Shown one piece after another: positions 13,396-22,161 of a stretch of 64,000 bases of DNA (position 1 is its first letter; every line of letters begins with the position of its first letter). Both the position numbers and the translations under genes were made by a program. Origin of the DNA: Halomonas sp. HL-48 (GTDB lineage: Bacteria; Pseudomonadota; Gammaproteobacteria; Pseudomonadales; Halomonadaceae); contig NZ_LJZS01000008.1 in NCBI RefSeq assembly GCF_001314875.1, positions 1 through 64,000 of the forward strand, written 5' to 3'. A model generated the notes under the pieces. It ran no database searches and had not been told where the DNA came from. It was given only the letters and a program-made list of their open reading frames with translations.

Positions 13396-14646
13396 ATGGC
13401 ATTATACGTACAGAAGTTCGGCGGCACCTCGGTGGGCTCTGTCGACCGTATCAAGGCCGTGGCGGAAAAGGTCAAAGGTTTCCGCGACCAGGGTCACCAG
13501 GTCGTGGTGGTCGTCTCCGCGATGAGCGGCGAGACCAACCGGCTGACCGATATGGCCCACGCGCTGAATGAAGACCCTGCGCCGCGCGAAATGGACATGC
13601 TGCTGTCCACCGGCGAGCAGGTCACGATCTCGCTGCTGGCGATGGCGCTGCAGCAAGCCGGCGTAGCCGCCACGTCGCATACCGGCGCGCAGGTCGGCAT
13701 TCATACCGACAGTGCCTACACCAAGGCGCGTATTCAGCGTATCGAAACCGATGATCTGAGAGCCGACCTGGACGCGGGTCAAGTGGTAGTGGTCGCCGGT
13801 TTCCAGGGGGTGGATGAAGACGGCAACATCACCACGCTTGGGCGTGGCGGCTCGGATACCACCGGGGTCGCCCTGGCGGCGGCGTTAGGTGCCGATGAGT
13901 GCCAGATCTATACCGACGTCGATGGCGTTTACACCACCGATCCGCGCGTCTGCACCAAGGCGCAGCGGCTGGAAAGCATTACCGTGGAAGAAATGCTCGA
14001 GCTGGCGAGCCTCGGCTCGAAAGTACTGCAAATTCGCGCGGTCGAATTTGCCGGTAAATACAACGTTCCCCTGCGGGTGCTGTCGAGCTTTGAAGACGGC
14101 CCCGGCACCCTAATTGTTGCTGAAGCAGACCAAGACGAGGACTCCATGGAAGAACCGCTGATTTCCGGTATCGCCTTCACGAAAAATGAAGCCAAACTGA
14201 CCCTGCTCAACACCCCCGACGTGCCGGGTGTGGCATCGCGTATTCTGGGGCCGATCGCCGACGCCAACATCGAAGTCGACATGATCGTTCAGAACGTGGC
14301 GCCGGCGGGTGACTACACCGACTTTACCTTCACCGTCGCCAAGGGCGATTACAAGGCTACCAAGAAGCTGCTCGAAGAGACCGTGATTCCGGGTCTCGGC
14401 GGCGGTGAGTTGCGCGGCGACGATAATATCGCCAAAGTGTCCCTAGTAGGGGTCGGTATGCGCTCCCACGCCGGGGTGGCATCCAAGATGTTCCGCGTAT
14501 TGGCCGATGAGAACGTGAATATCCGGATGGTCTCCACCTCGGAAATCAAGATTTCGGTGGTGATCGACGAGAAACACATGGAACTTGCGGTCAATGCCTT
14601 ACACAAAGCGTTTGGCTTAGATAAAGCAGATATCGAATCTGAATAA
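13396..14646 (+). CDS. lysC: Aspartate kinase with tandem ACT domains
   Basis: Phosphorylates aspartate, the entry step to lysine, threonine, methionine and also ectoine, a compatible solute of halophiles. The 416 residues have the kinase domain (KFGGTSVGSVDRI at the N terminus, GRGGSDTTGVALAAAL near 150) followed by two ACT domains (about 265-416) that bind feedback inhibitors. AGGAAA precedes the ATG. An internal ATG near 14146 (MEEPLISG) with AGGA upstream could give a separate regulatory beta chain, as known for some aspartokinases. The stand-alone form contrasts with the fused ThrA/MetL enzymes of E. coli. Confidence 0.96.
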   Translation: MALYVQKFGGTSVGSVDRIKAVAEKVKGFRDQGHQVVVVVSAMSGETNRLTDMAHALNEDPAPREMDMLLSTGEQVTISLLAMALQQAGVAATSHTGAQVGIHTDSAYTKARIQRIETDDLRADLDAGQVVVVAGFQGVDEDGNITTLGRGGSDTTGVALAAALGADECQIYTDVDGVYTTDPRVCTKAQRLESITVEEMLELASLGSKVLQIRAVEFAGKYNVPLRVLSSFEDGPGTLIVAEADQDEDSMEEPLISGIAFTKNEAKLTLLNTPDVPGVASRILGPIADANIEVDMIVQNVAPAGDYTDFTFTVAKGDYKATKKLLEETVIPGLGGGELRGDDNIAKVSLVGVGMRSHAGVASKMFRVLADENVNIRMVSTSEIKISVVIDEKHMELAVNALHKAFGLDKADIESE

Positions 14647-14840
14647 CATTTGCGCCTTATACCTTCTACGCTGAGGGGTACTTGCTGCCGTGTGGTGGTG
14701 AGCTTTCTTTCAACGGGAGGTTTAAGGTGTCATGGAGCCGTTGCCATTGGTGGTCGGGGGTGCCATGCCGCATAATGGCGTGGTGCCGCTGCTGGCGGAC
14801 ACATCCCGTTGTATAAAAACGTCTGAGAAGGAGATCAGCC

Positions 14841-15029
14841 ATGCTCATCCTAACCCGCCGTGTCGGCGAAACCCTGATGATAGGGGACGAAATCACCGTC
14901 ACAGTACTAGGTGTGAAAGGTAACCAAGTACGTATTGGCGTCAATGCGCCAAAAGACGTGGCGGTTCACCGTGAAGAGATCTACCAGCGTATTCAGCGCG
15001 AACGTAGCGGTGAAAATGAAGCGGAATGA
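14841..15029 (+). CDS. csrA: Carbon storage regulator CsrA/RsmA
   Basis: A 62-residue homodimeric RNA-binding protein that represses or stabilises mRNAs by binding GGA motifs in leaders. It begins [16 protein letters not shown], and the C-terminal region around [12 protein letters not shown] contains the conserved RNA-contact Arg. AAGGAGA stands 8 bp before the ATG and itself contains a GGA, which would allow self-repression. It lies between lysC and the tRNA genes, the common location in gammaproteobacteria. The rsmZ-like RNA at 4841-5014 is its probable antagonist. Confidence 0.98.
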   Translation: MLILTRRVGETLMIGDEITVTVLGVKGNQVRIGVNAPKDVAVHREEIYQRIQRERSGENEAE

Positions 15030-15104
15030 GCGCTGGTCAGCGGCGCAATAATATCGCGTCATGCGCGTAAGGTAAGGTCGGCGCGAAAAAAAACCGGGCG
15101 GGGC

Positions 15105-15133
15105 TGGACAACTTTCCCTCAAATCGGTAATAT
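15105..15133 (+). promoter_or_regulatory. Putative promoter of the tRNA cluster
   Basis: TGGACA (15105-15110) and TAATAT (15128-15133) are spaced by 17 bp and followed by a G+C-rich discriminator (TCGCGCCG). That arrangement is typical of stringently controlled stable-RNA promoters. Confidence 0.6.
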
Positions 15134-15150
15134 TCGCGCCGTGCCGTTAA

Positions 15151-15243
15151 GGAGAGGTGGCCGAGTGGCTGAAGGCGCTCCCCTGCTAAGGGAGTATAGG
15201 GTTTATAGCCCTATCGAGGGTTCGAATCCCTCTCTCTCCGCCA
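15151..15243 (+). tRNA. tRNA-Ser (anticodon GCT)
   Basis: Class II tRNA of 93 nt including an encoded CCA. The acceptor GGAGAGG pairs with the 3' end. The anticodon loop is CTGCTAA between arms of CCC and GGG. A long variable arm (TATAGGG...CCCTATC) and the T-loop TTCGAAT are clear. It reads AGC and AGU codons. Confidence 0.97.
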
Positions 15244-15260
15244 ACCGCACGTTAAGGTAT

Positions 15261-15337
15261 GCGCCCGTAGCTCAGCTGGATAGAGTATCTGACTACGAAT
15301 CAGAGGGTCGGAGGTTCGAATCCTCCCGGGCGCGCCA
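15261..15337 (+). tRNA. tRNA-Arg (anticodon ACG), copy 1
   Basis: 77 nt including encoded CCA, with acceptor GCGCCCG/CGGGCGC, D-loop AGCTGGATAGA, anticodon stem-loop CTGACTACGAATCAG and T-arm GGAGGTTCGAATCCTCC. The A at position 34 would be deaminated to inosine to read CGU, CGC and CGA. Confidence 0.98.
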
Positions 15338-15396
15338 CCTTTTTAAGATGTTGTTTTACCCGTGTTTAAAGATAGCCAACGTGGAATAGCATCCAC

Positions 15397-15473
15397 GCGC
15401 CCGTAGCTCAGCTGGATAGAGTATCTGACTACGAATCAGAGGGTCGGAGGTTCGAATCCTCCCGGGCGCGCCA
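15397..15473 (+). tRNA. tRNA-Arg (anticodon ACG), copy 2
   Basis: Identical over all 77 nt to the copy at 15261-15337. The spacer between the two (59 bp) has no relation to the sequence that follows, so this is a gene duplication homogenised or recent in origin. Confidence 0.98.
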
Positions 15474-15480
15474 GATTCTA

Positions 15481-15510
15481 AACCCGTCCTTTTACAAGGG
15501 CGGGTTTTCT
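15481..15510 (+). terminator. Terminator of the tRNA operon
   Basis: An 11-bp stem (AACCCGTCCTT with AAGGGCGGGTT, one T-G pair), loop TTAC, then TTCTGTTTT. It starts 8 bp after the last CCA. Confidence 0.9.
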
Positions 15511-15561
15511 GTTTTCTAGCCAGGCTCAGATGGCTCGCGTCTGAGTCTTGCGATCGTGTGT

Positions 15562-15593
15562 AGCGCCCCGCTTAACGGTAGGGCGCTTTTTTT
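15562..15593 (+). terminator. Second plus-strand terminator, overlapping the dusC stop codon
   Basis: AGCGCCC (15562-15568) pairs with GGGCGCT (15581-15587), followed by seven T. It probably insulates dusC from tRNA read-through. The minus-strand side lacks a T run, so it is one-directional. Confidence 0.75.
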
Positions 15594-16587
15594 ATGCCGT
15601 CTCGGCGGTCCTGGCGGGTACAACCAGGCTTTCAAGCAGGGTGTCCAGGTCGGTGATCCGCTTGACGCGCTGAAAGTGTCGGTCGGCCTCCGCGTTTCCC
15701 TGGCGCATCTGCGCAAGCCACTGCTTGACCAGCGAGACCACCACCCGGTCGGGAAGCTGTTGGCGCTGGCGGTGCGCGTACTGCTCGAGAACGCTGGCGC
15801 GCATTGGCCAGGTGGTGTCGGCCAGGCGTTCGCCGGTGCTCTGCCAGTGTCGTATTCTGGGCGCCAGCCAGGGGTCGGCCAGCGCGCTGCGGCCCAGCAT
15901 GACATCCTGGCAGCCCGACAGTGTGCGCGCCTTCCAGTAGTCCTCCAGCGTCCAGATGTCGCCGTTGGCGACCACCGGCAGCGACACGTGGTGGCGAATC
16001 CTGGCGATCCACTCCCAGTGGGCGGGTGGGCGATAGCCTTCGTCGCGGGTGCGGCCGTGGACCACCAGGCGAGCCGCGCCGCCTGCTTCGGTAGCCTGGG
16101 CGCAGGCAACGGCCAGCCGTCGGTTGGAAAACCCCAGGCGTATTTTGGCGGTGACGGGAATTTCGCCGTCGAGGGCGCAAGCCACGGCTTTCACAGCCTG
16201 ATAGACGCGTTCGGGCTGGCGCAGCAGCGATGCCCCGCCGTCGTGGCGATTGACGAGCTTGGCTGGGCAGCCGAAATTAAGATCGATGCTGCGTGCCCCG
16301 AGCGACAGCGCCTGGCGAGCATTGGCGGCGAGGGCCACTGGGTCGGCGCCCAGCAGCTGTAAATGGACGGGGACGCCGCTGGGGGTGGCGACCCGGGGCT
16401 GGGCGAGTTCGGGGCAGTGCTTGTAAAACACGCGCGGCGGCAGGCGCGCGTCCACCACGCGGACAAACTCGGTCACCGTCCAGTCAAACCCGGGGGTGAC
16501 CGTTAGTAGCTCGCGGGTAACGGCGTCGATCACGCCCTCCATGGGGGCTAGTCCAATTTCGCCTTTATGTAGTAAATTAACAACCAT
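15592..16587 (-). CDS. dusC: tRNA-dihydrouridine(16) synthase DusC
   Basis: FMN- and NADPH-dependent reduction of U16 in the tRNA D-loop. The 331 residues form a TIM barrel with LAPMEGVIDAVTRELLT near the N terminus, TEFVRVVD, NFGCPAKLVNRHDGGAS (catalytic Cys), VVHGRTRDEGY and VANGDIW. TEFVRVVD and the GCP-K-VN arrangement fit DusC rather than DusA or DusB. The annotated start gives 10 residues before the first strand. Its location next to three tRNA genes is suggestive but may be coincidence. It is divergent from oadG. Confidence 0.9.
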   Translation of the reverse strand: MVVNLLHKGEIGLAPMEGVIDAVTRELLTVTPGFDWTVTEFVRVVDARLPPRVFYKHCPELAQPRVATPSGVPVHLQLLGADPVALAANARQALSLGARSIDLNFGCPAKLVNRHDGGASLLRQPERVYQAVKAVACALDGEIPVTAKIRLGFSNRRLAVACAQATEAGGAARLVVHGRTRDEGYRPPAHWEWIARIRHHVSLPVVANGDIWTLEDYWKARTLSGCQDVMLGRSALADPWLAPRIRHWQSTGERLADTTWPMRASVLEQYAHRQRQQLPDRVVVSLVKQWLAQMRQGNAEADRHFQRVKRITDLDTLLESLVVPARTAETA

Positions 16588-16714
16588 GACTTAAACCATC
16601 GCGCCATTGCATTCTTCATAGGGTGTGGCAGGTTAGTGTATTCCCAGCACTGCGCCAAGCGTCAATGAGCAGTCGCGTTGATGGTCTTATCGGCTATAAG
16701 GAAGGAGATGCCTT

Positions 16715-16972
16715 ATGCAGGATCCTGAACTATTACAGGAAGGTCTTGGCCTGATGGCACTGGGCATGGGGTTTGTGTTTGTTTTTCTTGGGGTTTTGGT
16801 GTTTTCGCTGACGCTCATGTCAGGCGTCATCAGGCGTTTTCAGCCCGTGCCCGCACCGGCCGCGTCGCGGGCTACTACCCCGCCGGCAGCCAAACCAGCC
16901 TCACAGGATGATGAAACCCTCGCCGTGATCAGTGCTGCAGTGCACCGTTATCGTACTAAAATACGTCGTTAA
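16715..16972 (+). CDS. oadG: Oxaloacetate decarboxylase, gamma subunit
   Basis: Small membrane anchor of the Na+-pumping oxaloacetate decarboxylase, linking the biotin-carrying alpha subunit to the beta channel. 85 residues, with a single hydrophobic helix at about 13-36 (LMALGMGFVFVFLGVLVFSL), then a Pro/Ala-rich linker and a basic C-terminal tail (RYRTKIRR). A doubled AAGGAAGGAG site precedes the ATG. oadA follows after 91 bp and oadB after that, the usual G-A-B order. The C-terminal zinc-binding His/Pro pattern of the Klebsiella protein is not obvious. Confidence 0.93.
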   Translation: MQDPELLQEGLGLMALGMGFVFVFLGVLVFSLTLMSGVIRRFQPVPAPAASRATTPPAAKPASQDDETLAVISAAVHRYRTKIRR

Positions 16973-17063
16973 CTTTCCTTGTTTGCCGGGGTGATTCACG
17001 CAAACCGGCCATAATTTTGTTATTTTTACTACAAATAAACATTCCTTGACTACGAGCCAAGCC

Positions 17064-18875
17064 ATGAACGAAACAAAACGCCCACTAGGCATTACCGATG
17101 TCGTCCTGCGCGATGCCCATCAGTCGCTGTTTGCCACCCGGTTGCGCCTGGCGGACATGCTGCCTATCGCGGAAAAGCTGGACAAGGTCGGTTATTGGTC
17201 ACTGGAAACCTGGGGCGGCGCCACTTTCGACGCCTGCATTCGCTATTTGGGCGAAGACCCCTGGGAGCGCATCCGCGCCCTGAAAGAGGCCATGCCCAAT
17301 ACGCCCCAGGCGATGTTGCTGCGCGGTCAGAACCTGCTGGGCTATCGCCATTACGCCGACGACGTGGTGGACAAGTTTGTCGAGCGCGCCAAGACCAACG
17401 GCGTCGACGTGTTCCGGGTGTTCGATGCGATGAACGACCCGCGTAACCTCGAGCGCGCCATCAAGGCGGTACGCCAGGTTGGCGGCCATGCCCAGGGCAC
17501 CATTTCCTACACGGTGAGTCCGGTCCATACCCTGGATAGCTGGGTTGACCTCGCCAAGACCATTGCGTCAATGGGCGCGGATTCGTTGGCTATCAAGGAT
17601 ATGGCGGGTCTGCTGACGCCCTATACGGCGTATGAGCTGGTATCGCGCCTCAAGAAAGAGCTGTCGATCCCCGTGCACCTGCATTGCCATGCCACCACCG
17701 GACTCTCTACCGCGACGATTCTCAAGGCGGTCGAAGCCGGCATCGACAACGTCGATACCGCGGTTTCATCCATGTCGATGACCTACGGTCACAGCCCCAC
17801 CGAGTCGGTGGTGGCGATGCTCAAGGACACCGACCGCGATACCGGGCTGGACCTTGAACTGCTGGAGGACATTGCCAGCTACTTCCGCGGCGTGCGCAAG
17901 AAGTACGCGGCCTTTGAAGGCTCGCTGCGTGGTATCGATTCGCGCATTCTGATCGCCCAGGTACCCGGCGGCATGCTGACCAACATGGAAGGCCAGCTCA
18001 AGGAGCAGGGCGCTGGCGATAAGCTGGACGACGTCTTGACCGAGATCCCCCGCGTGCGCGAAGACCTGGGCTTTATCCCGCTGGTCACGCCCACCTCGCA
18101 GATTGTCGGCACCCAGGCCGTCATGAACGTCATGATGGGCGAGCGCTACAAGTCGATTTCCAAGGAAGTTCAAGCGCTGCTCAAAGGCGAATATGGCGCC
18201 GCGCCTGCGCCGTTCAACAGCGAGCTTCAGCAGCGCGTGCTGGAAGGCGGTGAGCCCATCACCTGCCGCCCGGCGGACAACCTCTCGCCGGAAATGGACA
18301 GGCTCGCCGGTGAGCTGAAAGACCATGCCAAAGCCGATGGCATTCGCCTGGCCGACGGCGAGCAGCAAGTGGACGACGTGCTGACCTACGCGCTGTTTCC
18401 GCAGATTGGCCTCAAATTCCTCAAGAACCGCGACAATGCCGATGCCTTTGAGCCCGAGCCCCAGGCGGCCGAGGCAGAAAGCGCCGGTGTGCCAGCCAAA
18501 GCGGAAAGCAAGGCGCCCGTTGTGAGTAGTGGACCGGAAACCTACACCGTCAAGCTCAACGGCAAGGCGTTCGTCGTCGAAGTCGCCGAAGGCGGCGACA
18601 TCAGCGACGTGAAGGAGCAGGCCACCGGCAGTGCCGCTCCCCAGGCGTCCGCGCCGGCGCCGAGCGGCGAGGCAATCACCGCGCCCCTGGCCGGCAACAT
18701 CTTCAAGGTCAATGTGCGTAAGGGTGACACCGTCGCCGAAGGCGACGTGGTGATCATTCTCGAGGCCATGAAAATGGAAACCGAGGTGCGCGCCAGCAGC
18801 GCCGGAACCGTGTCGGCCGTGAGCGTTAGCGAGGGCGACAGCGTTGCCGTCGGCGATACGCTGATCGAACTCTAA
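17064..18875 (+). CDS. oadA: Oxaloacetate decarboxylase, alpha subunit (biotin carboxyltransferase)
   Basis: Transfers CO2 from oxaloacetate to biotin, which the beta subunit then decarboxylates to export Na+. 603 residues. The carboxyltransferase barrel (about 8-270) has [15 protein letters not shown] and the metal site HLHCHATTG near residues 205-213. A PYC/OADA domain follows, then a Pro/Ala linker (about 475-535) and a biotinyl domain with EAMKMET, biotin site Lys570. A TTG six codons earlier is in frame but the ATG matches the family start. It is 10 bp ahead of oadB. Confidence 0.96.
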   Translation: MNETKRPLGITDVVLRDAHQSLFATRLRLADMLPIAEKLDKVGYWSLETWGGATFDACIRYLGEDPWERIRALKEAMPNTPQAMLLRGQNLLGYRHYADDVVDKFVERAKTNGVDVFRVFDAMNDPRNLERAIKAVRQVGGHAQGTISYTVSPVHTLDSWVDLAKTIASMGADSLAIKDMAGLLTPYTAYELVSRLKKELSIPVHLHCHATTGLSTATILKAVEAGIDNVDTAVSSMSMTYGHSPTESVVAMLKDTDRDTGLDLELLEDIASYFRGVRKKYAAFEGSLRGIDSRILIAQVPGGMLTNMEGQLKEQGAGDKLDDVLTEIPRVREDLGFIPLVTPTSQIVGTQAVMNVMMGERYKSISKEVQALLKGEYGAAPAPFNSELQQRVLEGGEPITCRPADNLSPEMDRLAGELKDHAKADGIRLADGEQQVDDVLTYALFPQIGLKFLKNRDNADAFEPEPQAAEAESAGVPAKAESKAPVVSSGPETYTVKLNGKAFVVEVAEGGDISDVKEQATGSAAPQASAPAPSGEAITAPLAGNIFKVNVRKGDTVAEGDVVIILEAMKMETEVRASSAGTVSAVSVSEGDSVAVGDTLIEL

Positions 18876-18885
18876 GGATCCCGAC

Positions 18886-20208
18886 ATGGATAAACTCGTT
18901 ACCTTATGGGAAGGCTCCGGGCTTTATAACCTTGAGCTTGGCCAGGTCGTGATGGTTGCGGTGGGGGTGTTGCTGCTGTACCTCGCCATCTACAAGAAGT
19001 TTGAACCGTTGCTGCTGGTGCCGATCGGCTTCGGCGGCATTCTCGCCAATATTCCCGAAGCGGGATTGGCGCTCTCGGCCCTTGATCAGGCGATCGAAGT
19101 CGGTCGGCCTGCGCTGCTGGAGCAGTTGGCCTCGGCGCTGGGCGGCAGTCTGGATAGTCAGGCGAGCGTCGACAGCTGGCGTACCTCGCTACAGCAGATG
19201 ATAGCTGACGAGGCCTCGGTGGAGCAGATTGCCAGTGCGGAAAGCGTGGCCAAAAGTTCCGGCTATGGCGACGGCCTGCTCTACGTGTTCTACACCGTGG
19301 CAATCACGACCGGTATCGCGCCGCTGATCATCTTCATGGGCGTTGGCGCGATGACCGATTTTGGACCGCTGTTGGCCAACCCTCGCACGCTATTCCTGGG
19401 GGCCGCCGCGCAGTTCGGCATTTTTGCCACGGTGTTTGGTGCCGTGTTGCTATCGTCAATGGGCTGGATGGATTTCTCGCTCAACCAGGCGGCGGCGATT
19501 GGTATTATCGGCGGGGCGGATGGCCCGACCTCAATCTACGTGTCGAGCATGCTGGCCCCTGAGCTGCTGGGTGCGATTGCCGTGGCGGCCTACGCCTATA
19601 TGGCGCTGGTGCCGCTGATACAACCGCCCATTATGCGGTTGTTGACCTCAAAGAAAGAGCGTGAAATCGCCATGACGCAGCTGCGCCCGGTGTCGAAGCT
19701 GGAGAAAATCGTCTTTCCGCTGCTGCTGTTGATGTTGGTGGCGCTGTTTCTGCCCGATGCGGCGCCGCTGTTGGGGATGTTCTGCTTTGGTAACCTGATG
19801 CGCGAATGCGGGGTGGTCGAGCGACTAAGCGACACGGCGCAAAACGCCTTGATCAATATCGTGACCATTGTGCTGGGTCTGGCGGTTGGCTCCAAGTTGA
19901 TGGCCGATAGTTTCCTGGCGGTTGAAACGCTGGGCATTATGGCGCTGGGTATTGTCGCGTTTGGGATTGGCACCTCGGCTGGCGTGTTAATGGCCAAGTT
20001 GATGAACCTGGTGAGCAAAATGCCGATCAACCCGCTGATTGGTGCGGCGGGGGTCTCGGCGGTGCCGATGGCGGCGCGGGTAGCCAACAAGGTGGGGCTT
20101 GAGTCCAACCCGCATAACTTCCTGCTGATGCACGCCATGGGGCCCAACGTGGCCGGGGTCATTGGATCGGCAGTGGCCGCGGGTGTGATGATCAAGTACT
20201 TAGGTTAA
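18886..20208 (+). CDS. oadB: Oxaloacetate decarboxylase, beta subunit (Na+ pump)
   Basis: Integral membrane channel that decarboxylates carboxybiotin and exports Na+. 440 residues with about nine to eleven membrane segments. The family motif [13 protein letters not shown] (near 206-218, including the functional Asp) is intact, as is the C-terminal [17 protein letters not shown]. Residues about 75-130 form a polar insertion ([20 protein letters not shown]) in a periplasmic or cytoplasmic loop. AAGGATCC precedes the ATG. Strong terminator after the stop. In a halophile the pump can add to Na+ extrusion while feeding pyruvate. Confidence 0.96.
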   Translation: MDKLVTLWEGSGLYNLELGQVVMVAVGVLLLYLAIYKKFEPLLLVPIGFGGILANIPEAGLALSALDQAIEVGRPALLEQLASALGGSLDSQASVDSWRTSLQQMIADEASVEQIASAESVAKSSGYGDGLLYVFYTVAITTGIAPLIIFMGVGAMTDFGPLLANPRTLFLGAAAQFGIFATVFGAVLLSSMGWMDFSLNQAAAIGIIGGADGPTSIYVSSMLAPELLGAIAVAAYAYMALVPLIQPPIMRLLTSKKEREIAMTQLRPVSKLEKIVFPLLLLMLVALFLPDAAPLLGMFCFGNLMRECGVVERLSDTAQNALINIVTIVLGLAVGSKLMADSFLAVETLGIMALGIVAFGIGTSAGVLMAKLMNLVSKMPINPLIGAAGVSAVPMAARVANKVGLESNPHNFLLMHAMGPNVAGVIGSAVAAGVMIKYLG

Positions 20209-20245
20209 CCAGTGCTGGGCTAAAACGCCTTGATAGCCACGCAAT

Positions 20246-20278
20246 CGGCCGCCCCTGAAGAGGGGCGGCCGTTTTTTT
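20246..20278 (+). terminator. Terminator of oadGAB
   Basis: 11-bp perfect G+C stem (CGGCCGCCCCT/AGGGGCGGCCG), loop GAAG, seven T. It ends 3 bp before the stop codon of convergent yigZ. Confidence 0.95.
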
Positions 20279-20280
20279 GC

Positions 20281-20904
20281 TTATAGCGAGATCGCCTGCG
20301 CGCTGAGGGACTGCTTGAGGCGGCTTTCCAGTGGGCCAAGGTCGAGCGGCCAATCACTGGGCCAGCCAATCGTCAGCGCGACGCCGTTACCGTCGTATTG
20401 CGCGTCAATGACCGGGATGGTCTGTTCATCGCACCATGCCCGGGCAATCGCCTCGTCGGCAAAGGCGAAGCGCACCCGGTAATGATCGCGCTCGACGATT
20501 TCCTGGGTGGGAAGCGTGGCCAGGGCATGATTCACCGCCTGGGCGTAGGCGCGCGCCAGCCCACCGGTGCCCAGTTTGGTGCCGCCAAAGTAACGAATGA
20601 CCACGCAGCCAATTTCGCCCAGGTGACTGCCCTGGAGGGCGTGGTACATGGGCCGGCCCGCGGTGCCACCGGGTTCGCCGTCATCGGAGAAGCCAATCCG
20701 TTGCTGCTCACCGGGAGCGGCTGCTATGTAGGCCAGGCAATGATGGCTGGCGCTGGGGTGCGCCTGCTTGGCCGCCGTTGCCAGGGCATTGACGGCGTCG
20801 GGGTCGGGCGTGTGTGCGATCCAGGCGATAAAGCGGCTTTTCTCGACGTCGATCTCGTCGATGTGCCAGCTGCCCTGGGCTAAGTGGGGTATGCGATAGC
20901 GCAT
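20281..20904 (-). CDS. yigZ: YigZ/IMPACT family protein
   Basis: 207 residues of the UPF0029/IMPACT family, a two-domain ribosomal S5-like fold linked in eukaryotes to translation control. The exact bacterial role is unsettled. The N-terminal domain has the signature KSRFIAWIAH, HHCLAYI and SDDGEPGGTAGRPM (near 73-86), then RYFGGTKLGTGGLARAY. The C-terminal third is a DUF1949-type region. It converges on oadB and is followed 15 bp upstream on the same strand by the UmuD-like gene, so the two could share a transcript with the SOS promoter at its head. Confidence 0.93.
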   Translation of the reverse strand: MRYRIPHLAQGSWHIDEIDVEKSRFIAWIAHTPDPDAVNALATAAKQAHPSASHHCLAYIAAAPGEQQRIGFSDDGEPGGTAGRPMYHALQGSHLGEIGCVVIRYFGGTKLGTGGLARAYAQAVNHALATLPTQEIVERDHYRVRFAFADEAIARAWCDEQTIPVIDAQYDGNGVALTIGWPSDWPLDLGPLESRLKQSLSAQAISL

Positions 20905-20919
20905 GAAGATCCAGGCGGT

Positions 20920-21294
20920 TTAATGTGTCACGGGATGATGCTCAATTCCCATGAACATGCCAAGTACCTGAATATCGCGATTATGCAAAAATACCTCGGA
21001 GTGCCGGGCGTCATCCAGCCATAGGCGAACGCCCGCCCGGCTGATCGATAGCTGCCTGAGGGCCAGCGCCTGCTGATTGATCTCGGCGATGACGGTTTCG
21101 TCCTGGCTATCGTGCTGGTAGCGCCGAATCACGATGACGTCACCATCGAACAGGTTGCAGTCGGCCATACGGTTACCGCGGACCTTCAGGGTGTAGGTAT
21201 TGCGACGCGTCATCCGTGCTGCCGGCGACGGGATCGTGTAAGGGCTTGGCATTGGGCGAATCGGCGGCAATGAGGTATTCATCGACATGTTCAT
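20920..21294 (-). CDS. Stand-alone UmuD/LexA-fold (S24) protein lacking catalytic residues
   Basis: 124 residues align end to end with the UmuD/LexA C-terminal domain: YTLKVRGNRMADCNLFDGDV, then DETVIAEINQQALALRQL and DIQVLGMFMGI. The catalytic Ser of GxSM is replaced by Arg42 (GNRM) and the Lys of TVKKL by Arg80 (ALRQL). No Ala-Gly or Cys-Gly cleavage site is seen in the 30-residue N-terminal arm and there is no DNA-binding domain. The chosen ATG has GGAGAAA 7 bp upstream. Two LexA boxes precede it, so expression should rise with DNA damage. No umuC partner is adjacent. It may be a non-cleavable UmuD-like regulator of a polymerase encoded elsewhere; that is inference. Confidence 0.8.
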   Translation of the reverse strand: MNMSMNTSLPPIRPMPSPYTIPSPAARMTRRNTYTLKVRGNRMADCNLFDGDVIVIRRYQHDSQDETVIAEINQQALALRQLSISRAGVRLWLDDARHSEVFLHNRDIQVLGMFMGIEHHPVTH

Positions 21295-21365
21295 CGGCTT
21301 TCTCCAAATCAGCGCCCTATCCCTAGGCAGGCAAACGGTAGACATGCTGGTCAACGAGGTGGTGC

Positions 21366-21415
21366 ATGTTTTTTCATACAGTGTTTATCCAGTATAAACC
21401 TGTTTTTGCATACAG
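21366..21415 (-). promoter_or_regulatory. Two LexA boxes and promoter of the UmuD-like gene
   Basis: 21400-21415 reads CTGTTTTTGCATACAG, a perfect CTGTN8ACAG. 21366-21381 reads ATGTTTTTTCATACAG, one mismatch in the fixed bases. A minus-strand -10, TATACT, lies between them at about 21391-21396. The perfect box would sit between -35 and -10 and the second just after the start site. Confidence 0.85.
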
Positions 21416-21529
21416 TGCCAGGGAAAATTTACCCAGCTACTCAACCCCCTTGAGCGACTAGCGACTGAGGGGCTTAAGGTGTAGAGTTCGAGCTAAAGTT
21501 CGAACACAATAATCGTGTCGGGAGTCGCC

Positions 21530-22150
21530 GTGACGCTAAGTCTGGAAGGCCGCCAGCTGGCCTGCGAGCGCGATGATCGCTGGCTCTTCGAAGGGCTGAA
21601 TATCGACGTCAAAGGCGGTGACATCTGGCGCGTGGATGGCCCCAATGGCAGCGGCAAGACGACCCTGTTGAAAATCCTTGCCGGCCAACTGGCGGATTAT
21701 TCGGGCACGCTGCGTTGGCAGGGTAAACCGCTTCACCGCGCCCGCGCGCATTTCGCGGCCAATCTACTGTATTTGGGTCACGCTCCCGGCGTCAGCGCGG
21801 GGCTCACCCCGCTCGAGAATCTGGCCTGGTATCAGTCGTTACACGGCGAACGCGGCAGCGAAGCACAGCGTGAGGCGGCCCTGGCGACGATGGGGCTTGA
21901 GGGGCTTGAAGACGTCCCCGCAGGAAGACTATCGGCGGGGCAGCAGCGTCGGGTTGCGCTGGCAAGGCTGAGCCTGACACCACGCGCCGTGTGGATTCTG
22001 GATGAGCCGTTTACGGCCATTGATCACGCCGGCGTCGCGGCGCTGGAAACGCAGATAGCGGCTCATGCGCAAGCCGGTGGCGCCGTTGTGATGACCACCC
22101 ACCACACCCTTAATATCGCGCACCCGCTATGTCATATTTCGCTGGGGTAA
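21530..22150 (+). CDS. ccmA: Heme exporter ATP-binding protein CcmA
   Basis: ATPase of the CcmAB transporter that drives release of holo-CcmE from CcmC/CcmD during cytochrome c maturation. 206 residues with Walker A GPNGSGKTT, signature LSAGQQRRVALARL, Walker B VWILDEPFTAID and switch His in TTHHTL. A GTG at 21530 with GGGAG 6 bp upstream is preferred to the in-frame GTG five codons earlier. First gene of a nine-gene ccm operon running to 28574. An inverted repeat GTTCGA/TCGAAC lies at 21487-21505, before the gene. Confidence 0.95.
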   Translation: MTLSLEGRQLACERDDRWLFEGLNIDVKGGDIWRVDGPNGSGKTTLLKILAGQLADYSGTLRWQGKPLHRARAHFAANLLYLGHAPGVSAGLTPLENLAWYQSLHGERGSEAQREAALATMGLEGLEDVPAGRLSAGQQRRVALARLSLTPRAVWILDEPFTAIDHAGVAALETQIAAHAQAGGAVVMTTHHTLNIAHPLCHISLG

Positions 22151-22161
22151 AGGAGCCAGGG

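Noticed and set aside
17046-17063. An upstream in-frame TTG start for oadA
   Set aside because: The family begins at the ATG at 17064 and the earlier start has no ribosome site.
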